DNA from: Chrysochromulina parva
Lineage: Eukaryota; Haptophyta; Prymnesiales; Chrysochromulinaceae
NCBI GenBank assembly: GCA_002887195.1
Contig: PJAB01001766.1
Coordinates: 1 to 12,335, forward strand
Reading direction: 5' to 3'
Length of the DNA: 12,335 nt
Shown one piece after another: positions 7,005 to 12,335 of the stretch (position 1 is the stretch's first letter; the number at the start of each line of letters is the position of its first letter). Below the pieces are notes generated by a model, which worked only from the letters and a program-made list of their open reading frames with translations, was not told the origin of the DNA and ran no database searches. A program made the position numbers and the translations under genes.

Positions 7005-7089
7005 CGTGTGCACCGAGATGAAGCGCTGGCGAGAATCGTCTGAATCACCCGTGAGGACGTTCGCCACGCGTTGAGAAAGGGTGCACACG
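7005..7089 (+). promoter_or_regulatory. SECIS element (eukaryotic, form 2-like) in the msrA 3' flank
   Basis: It directs selenocysteine insertion at the msrA UGA by recruiting SBP2 and EFsec. Helix I: 7005-7014 with 7080-7089, ten Watson-Crick pairs. Internal loop: GAGA 7015-7018 against AAAG 7076-7079. Core quartet: 5' AUGAA (7018-7022) facing UGAG (7072-7075), giving the tandem G.A pairs G7020.A7074 and A7021.G7073. Helix II: 7023-7033 with 7060-7071, eleven pairs including two G.U and one bulged C at 7067. Unpaired AA at 7034-7035, 12 nt after the UGA of the core, as the consensus demands. A mini-helix 7037-7041 with 7055-7059 caps it, as in form 2. All consensus parts are present and the position in the 3' untranslated region is right. 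Confidence 0.93.
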
Positions 7090-7105
7090 CTCGCGAGAGC
7101 CAGTA

Positions 7106-7123
7106 ACATTTGGTACATTTGGT
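7106..7123. repeat. Perfect 9-bp tandem repeat between msrA and SMC4
   Basis: ACATTTGGT occurs twice head to tail (7106-7114, 7115-7123), just after the SECIS and about 165 bp upstream of the SMC4 ATG. It could be a promoter element of SMC4 or a chance slippage product. Confidence 0.6.
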
Positions 7124-7287
7124 GTGGGCTATGGCGGTCACAGGGCGGTCTGGGCGTCAGCAGATTGATTCTAAGCTGAACTATTGTATTTTCACACAAA
7201 AGTTCTCCTTCACATGAATGACATTTGTTTGATTGCGAACTCTATCAGCGCAAGCTCTCCCGCTCCACACCGGCTGCTCCAGAGAGG

Positions 7288-10200
7288 ATGCCCGCAGACG
7301 ACGGAAGCGCGGCGGCCACGCTGCCGACGGCGCCGCCGGCGCCGCCGGTGCCGAAGCCGAGGCTCGTCGTCGACACGATGGAGCTCGAGAATTTCAAGTC
7401 GTACTTCGGCGTCGTCAAGATCGGCCCGTTCAACAAGAGCATGACGTGCGTCATCGGCCCCAATGGCAGCGGCAAGTCGAACGTGATCGACTCGGCGCTC
7501 TTCGGCTTCGGCTTCAACGCCAAGGACATGCGCCAGGAGAATGCGCTTGGCCTCATCCATCACTCGTCGCAGCACTCCGACGTGGCCTTTGCGCGCGTCT
7601 CGATCAACTTTCAGTTGATCATCGACCGCGACGGTCAGTGTGATGTGGTGGAGGGGAGCGAGTTCACCCTCTCGCGGCGCATCGAACGCCAGGTAGGCAA
7701 GGACGGCAAGGACGTTGCCAAGCTCAGCTACACCGTCGCACAGCGCACGCCCAAGGGCGAGTGGCGCGAGAAGAGCGCCGAGCGCAAGGAGGTGCGCGAG
7801 CTGCTGCTCGGGCACGGCATCGACCTGGACCACCACAACCGCTTCTGCATCCTGCAGGGCAACATCGAAAAGATTGCGCTCATGCCGCCGAAGGGCAGCG
7901 CGGGCGACACCACGGTGGTCCTCGGCTCGCGTTGGAAGGATATGGGCGACGAGAGCCCGCACGGCGCCTCGCCGCTAGCGAACGAGGCACTCGAGGCGGC
8001 GCTCGCCAAAAACAAGCTCGAGTTCGGCGCCAAGGAGCTGGCGGCGCTCAAGCTCGAGGGGCTGAAGCGCACGAGCGTTGTGCACGCCGGCGGCAAGTAC
8101 TACATGCCCGCGCTGACCGATTCGAAGGCGGACCAGGGCTTGCTTGAGTACCTCGAGGACCTAATCGAGACCAACCGGCTGATCGAGCCGATCGAGGCAG
8201 CCAAGGCGGCGATGGAGGAGGCGCAAGACCGCAAGGCGATCGAGGAGGGGCATCTCAAGGCCGCCGACCAGCAGCTGCGCGCGCAGGAGGAGCGCAAGGC
8301 CGACGCGGAGGCGTACATGGCCAAGGAGGCAGAGCTCGAGGCGAGGCAGAGCGAGCTGTACCAGCTCGAGCTGGGGCAGCTGCGCGAGGATGCGGCGGCA
8401 CGCAAGGCGGAGCTCGATACCAAGGCGGCGGAGCTCGCTGAGGCCAAGGAGGCCAACCGCGGCAAGAAGGCCGTGCTGCTCGAGATCGAGAAGAAGTACA
8501 AGAAGGCCAAGAAGGGGTGGGACGAGTGCACTGAGAAGCTCGAGAAGGCCAAGAAGGAGGAGGCCATGTACAAACGGCTCGAGACGGAGTTCGAGCAGGA
8601 GCAGAAGCATCTGAAGGACGAGCACAAGAAGTCGCTCGAGAAGCTCGCGAAGGAGAAGCGCCGGCTGGGCGAGATGCGCGCCGAGCTTGACCGTTACAAG
8701 TCGGACGCGGCCAAGCTGCCCGACGAAGTGGCGCAGCAGCAGAAGCGGCTCGAGGTAGAGCAGGCGGAGCTTGAGAAGCAGTACGAGGCGCTCGCGGGCG
8801 AGATGGGGCCGCTGCGCAAGCAAAAGGAGGGCGCGCAGGCGGCCAAGGAGCGACTTGCCGAGGCGCTCGCCGAGCCTCTCGATCAGCTCGGCCAGCTCAA
8901 GGACGAGGCGCGGCGGCTCGAGGAGAAGACGAGCTACGGTGCCGAGGAGCGCCAGGCCGCCGCGAGCGAGCTGCAGGCGCACATTGAGGCGGTGACGCGC
9001 GCACGCAGCCTGCTCGAGCAGTCGGCGGCCGAGGAGACGAGCCTCGCGCAGCGCCTCGCCGCAGCCCAGGCGACCGCGGCCGCGGCAGCCGCCGCGTTGG
9101 GCCCTTTGGAGGAGGTCGAGCAGAAGGCGCGTGCGAGGCTCGAGGAGGCGCGCTCGAGCTCGAGCAGCACCTCGGCGCAGTCGAAGCTGCTCACGGCCCT
9201 GATGCGCCAGCGCGACAAGGGCGGCGTGTACGCCGGGATCCGCGGCCGGCTCGGCTCGCTCGGGCGCGTGCCCGCGCAGCTCGATATTGCCGCGTCCACG
9301 TGCGGCGGTGGGCTGGACGAGATCGTGGTCGAGACGAAGGCATGCGCGGAGGCGTGCGTCGACTTCCTACGGGAGCACAAGCTCGGCGTGGCGACGTTCC
9401 TCATCCTCGAGAAGCAGGTGAGCACCTTCGCGAAGGAGATCGAGAAGCCCTTCAAGGCTCCCAAGGACTCGCGCCGCCTCTTCGACTTGGTCGAGTGCGA
9501 CGACGAGCGAGTGCGCTGCGCCTTTTACAAGTGCTTCCGCGACACGCTCGTCGTCGACCAGAACGACCTGTCGCTCGCACGCCAGATTGCCTTCCCAACC
9601 AAGGGCGGCAAGGCGGTCTACCGCGTGGTCAACCTCATCGGGCAGATCATCAACATGGACGGCTCCATGGCTGGCGGCGGCAAGCCGCAGCAAGGTCGCA
9701 TAGGGCCCAATGCGGCCGACGCAGCGGCGGTCACGCCCGCGCAGCAGCAGGCGCTTGAAAAGGAGGCGCAGAGCCTCACGCAGCAGCTGGGTGCGAAGCG
9801 CGTCGAGCGTGAGGAGGCGGAGCAGTCCGCCAAGGGGCTCAGCCGTGACGTGGCCAAGGCGAAGTCGGAGGCGATGCGCCTCAAGGTGAAGCTCGATGCG
9901 GCCGATGTGACGAAGAAGATGCTCGAGGAGCGCGTGAGCCGCGCCGCGTCCGCGGGCGAGCTTACGCCCGACGAGGCCAAGCGGCTCAAGGAGCTCGGGA
10001 AGGAGATCGCCGCGCTCGAGAAGACCGTCGCTGCGCAACGTGCCAAGGTGGCCGAGGCCGACGAGGCGCTCAAGTCGGTCGACGCGCGCATCGGTGAGCT
10101 GGGCGGCGTGCGGCTCAAGGCTCAAAAAGGCAAGGTGGAGATGCTTGAGGGGCAGCTCAAGGGGACGGAGGAGGCGCTCGCCAAGGCGCGCGCACAGCTG

Positions 10201-11454
10201 GACGAGCTGTCCAAGGGCGTGATGAAGCTCGATAAGGCCGTCGAGAAGATGCAGGCGGATGCGGGCGGCGTCGAGGAGCGGCTCGCGGCCGCAAAGGCTA
10301 AGATGGAGACGGAGACTCGCGAGGAGTGGCGCAAGGTCGCGCTGGCCAAGGAGGAGTGCCAGAAGCGCGCGGACGAGGAGCTTGCGCATCTGCAGCAGCT
10401 CGACGCCGAGCACCAGCAGCAGAAGGCGACGATCGACACCAAGCTCGAACAGCGCCTCGAGCTCCAGTGCAACGACCTGCGCGACGAGTCGAAGAAGGCG
10501 AGCAAGCGGCTGCACGAGAAGGCACGTGGACTCGCCGAGCTGCGCGCGCTGACAGTGACGAAGGCGGAGCAGCGTGCCGAGATCGCGGCGGCCGAGGGCA
10601 TCGAGCTGCCTCTGGGCGAGTGGGCGGCGGTGCGCGCGTCGCGCACTGCCGCGCCCGAGGCCGCCGACGAGGAGGAGGATGCGCCGGCGCTTGCGGACGA
10701 GGCGCCGGCGGACGAGGGCGGCATGCGCGTGCCCGCGCGCCTGCGCGACCTGAGCGCCGAGGAGCTCAGCGCGCTGAGCCCCAAGGCGCTGCAGTCGGCC
10801 ATCGGAGCGCTCCAGGCGGAGCTCGACCGATGGGAGAAGGAGGGCAAGGAGCGATCGGTCAGCGCGCTCGTCGAGTACGCAAAGCGCGAAAAGGAGCGCG
10901 AGGCGCGCGCGGTCGCCTTCCGTGCGATCACCGCCATTCGCGACGAGCAGCGCTCGATCTTCGAGCGGCTGCGCAAGCAGCGGCTCGATGAGTTCATGGT
11001 GGGCTTCCGTAAGATTGGCACGGACCTGAAGACGATGTACCGCATGATCACGCACGGCGGCGACGCGGAGCTCGAGCTCAACGACCGGATCGACCCGTTC
11101 ACGGAGGGGATCAACTTTGCGGTGCGCCCGCCTCGCAAGGCGTGGACTCACATCGGGATGCTCTCGGGCGGCGAGAAGACCCTCGCGTCCCTCTCTCTCG
11201 TCTTCGCACTGCACGAGTTCAAGCCGACGCCGCTCTACGTCATGGACGAGATCGACGCCGCGCTCGACTGGCGAAACGTCTCCTTCGTGGCCAACTACAT
11301 TAAGGAGCGCACCAAGAACGCCCAGTTCATTATCATCTCGCTACGCAACGAGATGTTCGAGATGGCGGACCGGCTTGTGGGCATCTACAAGACGAACGAG
11401 ATGACTCAGTCCATCGCCATCGACCCGCACGCCTTCGTCATACCCGCGCACTGA
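7288..11454 (+). CDS. SMC4: Condensin subunit SMC4 (chromosome condensation ATPase)
   Basis: SMC4 pairs with SMC2 to form the ATPase core of condensin, which compacts mitotic chromosomes. It is a single exon of 1388 aa (family usually about 1200-1400). The ATG at 7288 is the first in frame; the open frame extends upstream only to non-ATG codons. N-terminal head: ELENFKSYFG, Walker A GPNGSGKS (57-64), HSSQHSD, FCILQGNIEKIA. Coiled coil about 290-630, hinge about 644-800 (GIRGRLGSLG to MDGSMAGGG), second coiled coil about 810-1115, acidic linker near 1122-1145. C-terminal head: EFMVGFRKIG, signature LSGGEK (1292-1297), Walker B YVMDEIDAALD (D1320, E1321), then RTKNAQFIIISLRNEMFE. The phrases MITHGGDAELEL and ADRLVGIYKT mark SMC4 rather than SMC1-3. 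Oddity: residues about 204-281 are an insert where other SMC4s have roughly ten. Codon third positions are nearly all G or C. Long antisense frames are shadows of this bias. Confidence 0.97.
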   Translation: MPADDGSAAATLPTAPPAPPVPKPRLVVDTMELENFKSYFGVVKIGPFNKSMTCVIGPNGSGKSNVIDSALFGFGFNAKDMRQENALGLIHHSSQHSDVAFARVSINFQLIIDRDGQCDVVEGSEFTLSRRIERQVGKDGKDVAKLSYTVAQRTPKGEWREKSAERKEVRELLLGHGIDLDHHNRFCILQGNIEKIALMPPKGSAGDTTVVLGSRWKDMGDESPHGASPLANEALEAALAKNKLEFGAKELAALKLEGLKRTSVVHAGGKYYMPALTDSKADQGLLEYLEDLIETNRLIEPIEAAKAAMEEAQDRKAIEEGHLKAADQQLRAQEERKADAEAYMAKEAELEARQSELYQLELGQLREDAAARKAELDTKAAELAEAKEANRGKKAVLLEIEKKYKKAKKGWDECTEKLEKAKKEEAMYKRLETEFEQEQKHLKDEHKKSLEKLAKEKRRLGEMRAELDRYKSDAAKLPDEVAQQQKRLEVEQAELEKQYEALAGEMGPLRKQKEGAQAAKERLAEALAEPLDQLGQLKDEARRLEEKTSYGAEERQAAASELQAHIEAVTRARSLLEQSAAEETSLAQRLAAAQATAAAAAAALGPLEEVEQKARARLEEARSSSSSTSAQSKLLTALMRQRDKGGVYAGIRGRLGSLGRVPAQLDIAASTCGGGLDEIVVETKACAEACVDFLREHKLGVATFLILEKQVSTFAKEIEKPFKAPKDSRRLFDLVECDDERVRCAFYKCFRDTLVVDQNDLSLARQIAFPTKGGKAVYRVVNLIGQIINMDGSMAGGGKPQQGRIGPNAADAAAVTPAQQQALEKEAQSLTQQLGAKRVEREEAEQSAKGLSRDVAKAKSEAMRLKVKLDAADVTKKMLEERVSRAASAGELTPDEAKRLKELGKEIAALEKTVAAQRAKVAEADEALKSVDARIGELGGVRLKAQKGKVEMLEGQLKGTEEALAKARAQLDELSKGVMKLDKAVEKMQADAGGVEERLAAAKAKMETETREEWRKVALAKEECQKRADEELAHLQQLDAEHQQQKATIDTKLEQRLELQCNDLRDESKKASKRLHEKARGLAELRALTVTKAEQRAEIAAAEGIELPLGEWAAVRASRTAAPEAADEEEDAPALADEAPADEGGMRVPARLRDLSAEELSALSPKALQSAIGALQAELDRWEKEGKERSVSALVEYAKREKEREARAVAFRAITAIRDEQRSIFERLRKQRLDEFMVGFRKIGTDLKTMYRMITHGGDAELELNDRIDPFTEGINFAVRPPRKAWTHIGMLSGGEKTLASLSLVFALHEFKPTPLYVMDEIDAALDWRNVSFVANYIKERTKNAQFIIISLRNEMFEMADRLVGIYKTNEMTQSIAIDPHAFVIPAH

Positions 11455-11947
11455 GCATCGCGCGACGCTGCGGCCCGGCGCAAGGCGCCGCGGCGCGAGC
11501 TGCAGGACCCGCAGGCGGCAGCGCGGCAGCAAGCTGACAGTTGGGGGTGGAGGGGCGCGTGAGGCAGCACGGCCGACGCGGGCGCAGCCCTCGATGCTGG
11601 CGAGAGAGGTGCAGTACGCATGATGTGAAGTGTGAAGCAGTGGGGCATGATGGAACGAGCCAACACCAGTCGCAGACCGAGAGTCCTGGCACCCGAGAGG
11701 AGCAGACGCGCGCTGGGTGTGCCGCACGCAGTACAGCAGGACGAGCTGCTGTCGTGGAGACGTGGGCGAGACTAGGCATGTTGACGTCATGAGGGCGACC
11801 AAGGCGAGTCGCTGAGTACGCGCCGGTTGTAGGCGGCGCTGCGCGGGCGAATCCACACCGCTCTGAGAAAGTGTTGGCTCTGGTAAACTCGGTGTGAAAC
11901 GCGTGAAAAGTTGCGCCGTGATGGTGAACTTAGAACTACATTCGGAA

Positions 11948-11963
11948 AAAGACTTTAGTCTTT
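11948..11963. repeat. Inverted repeat AAAGACT-TT-AGTCTTT
   Basis: Seven base pairs with a 2-bp spacer about 500 bp past the SMC4 stop. The loop is too short for a good RNA hairpin, so a DNA-binding site or chance is more likely. Confidence 0.4.
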
Positions 11964-12107
11964 GAACGGCGTGTACTCGCCGCGCGACCGAAACGGCCGT
12001 ATAGCGTAACGCACGGGCGCGGGCCGGCTCCGCGCCGGCGCGACGGCTATAGTCCCACCCCCGGCTAGAGGCGTCCGCGGCCGTCATAACGCGGCACAAA
12101 CTACCCG

Positions 12108-12126
12108 ACCGAGATAAGACCGAGAT
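12108..12126. repeat. 11-bp-period direct repeat
   Basis: ACCGAGAT at 12108-12115 and again at 12119-12126, with a degenerate third copy (CGCGAGAT) just after. About one helical turn apart. No function can be assigned. Confidence 0.4.
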
Positions 12127-12203
12127 CCGATAACCGCGAGATACAGCTATTCGCCGCCGTAGAGCGTGGAGCGTAGTCCGTACGTGCGCGACTGCGCGTT
12201 ACA

Positions 12204-12335
12204 TTATCCAAGCATCTCCCTGACCACCAATCGCGCAAGCTCCTCGAGCTCGCCTCTGCCACCGCCACGCAGCTCTCCGCCCACGTCTACAGCGTGCGGC
12301 CTCTTTTCGCCTTCGCGCTGCAGCAGCACTGCAAT
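12204..12335 (+). CDS. Possible partial exon at the right edge (strand uncertain)
   Basis: The plus-strand frame beginning AAG at 12210 stays open to the edge with strongly G/C-ending codons like those of SMC4 (35 of 42), reading SRKLLELASATATQLSAHVY in its middle. There is no ATG; a stop at 12174-12176 bounds it upstream, so it would need a splice acceptor, for example the AG at 12238-12239 after a CTGAC at 12219. The minus strand is also open over 12335-12204, ending in TAA, and could be a protein C-terminus (ELEELARLVVREMLG). I do not recognise either. Codon use favours plus. Confidence 0.3.

Larger units (their letters stand above)
11455..12203. other. Intergenic region downstream of SMC4
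   Basis: I see no convincing gene. The first part should be the SMC4 3' untranslated region. Small structures present are a 7-bp inverted repeat at 11948-11963, GC-rich palindromes around 12020-12045, and a short direct repeat at 12108-12126. The minus-strand frame spanning 12099-11341 overlaps SMC4 and has no coding-like content. Confidence 0.55.

Noticed and set aside
7915..8127. In-frame 213-nt intron in SMC4
   Set aside because: GT...AG and a CTGAC exist, but codon use inside is as coding-like as its flanks and there is no polypyrimidine tract; kept as an alternative for RNA-seq to settle.
9367..11214. 615-codon minus-strand open frame inside SMC4
   Set aside because: Arg/Leu-rich antisense shadow of G/C-ending coiled-coil codons; the sense strand has clear SMC4 motifs at both ends.
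1..12335. CRISPR arrays, rRNA, tRNA, insertion sequences or phage genes
   Set aside because: No spaced identical repeats of array type, no cloverleaf I could fold, no transposase motifs or terminal repeats seen; the gene content is ordinary nuclear eukaryotic.

Overview
The window looks like nuclear DNA of a GC-rich unicellular eukaryote, most likely an alga. The evidence is short spliceosomal introns (76 to 144 bp) with GTGAGC, GTATGC and GTGCGT donors, a nuclear mitochondrial-ribosome gene, a condensin gene, strongly G/C-ending codons, and a complete eukaryotic-type selenocysteine system (an in-frame TGA plus a SECIS). Haptophytes or similar algae would fit; the exact lineage is inference.

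Layout, left to right. Positions 1-574 hold no firm gene, only a weak minus-strand open frame running off the edge. A long minus-strand frame (575-3253) encodes an unrecognised protein with a conserved-looking N-terminal block, one IQ-like motif and a long Ala/Pro-rich body containing four in-frame tandem duplications. Divergent from it, a spliced plus-strand gene (about 3294-4857) encodes a J-domain protein fused to a TMEM185/FxF-like membrane region that ends in a cysteine string. After a convergent gap (4858-5380) comes a minus-strand three-exon gene for mitochondrial ribosomal protein mL43 (5381-5919), with a 10-nt first coding exon. A 162-bp divergent gap separates it from a plus-strand peptide methionine sulfoxide reductase A (6082-6882). 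Its catalytic cysteine is an in-frame TGA, and a SECIS can be folded base by base in its 3' flank (7005-7089). SMC4, the condensin ATPase, follows in one exon (7288-11454) with an unusual insert of about 75 residues in its N-terminal head. The rest (11455-12335) is intergenic, with a possible partial exon at the right edge.

The genes do not form a pathway: protein folding at membranes, mitochondrial translation, repair of oxidised methionine and chromosome condensation are independent housekeeping jobs. The best find is the selenoprotein MsrA with its SECIS. Ordinary gene calling would cut this gene in two at the TGA.
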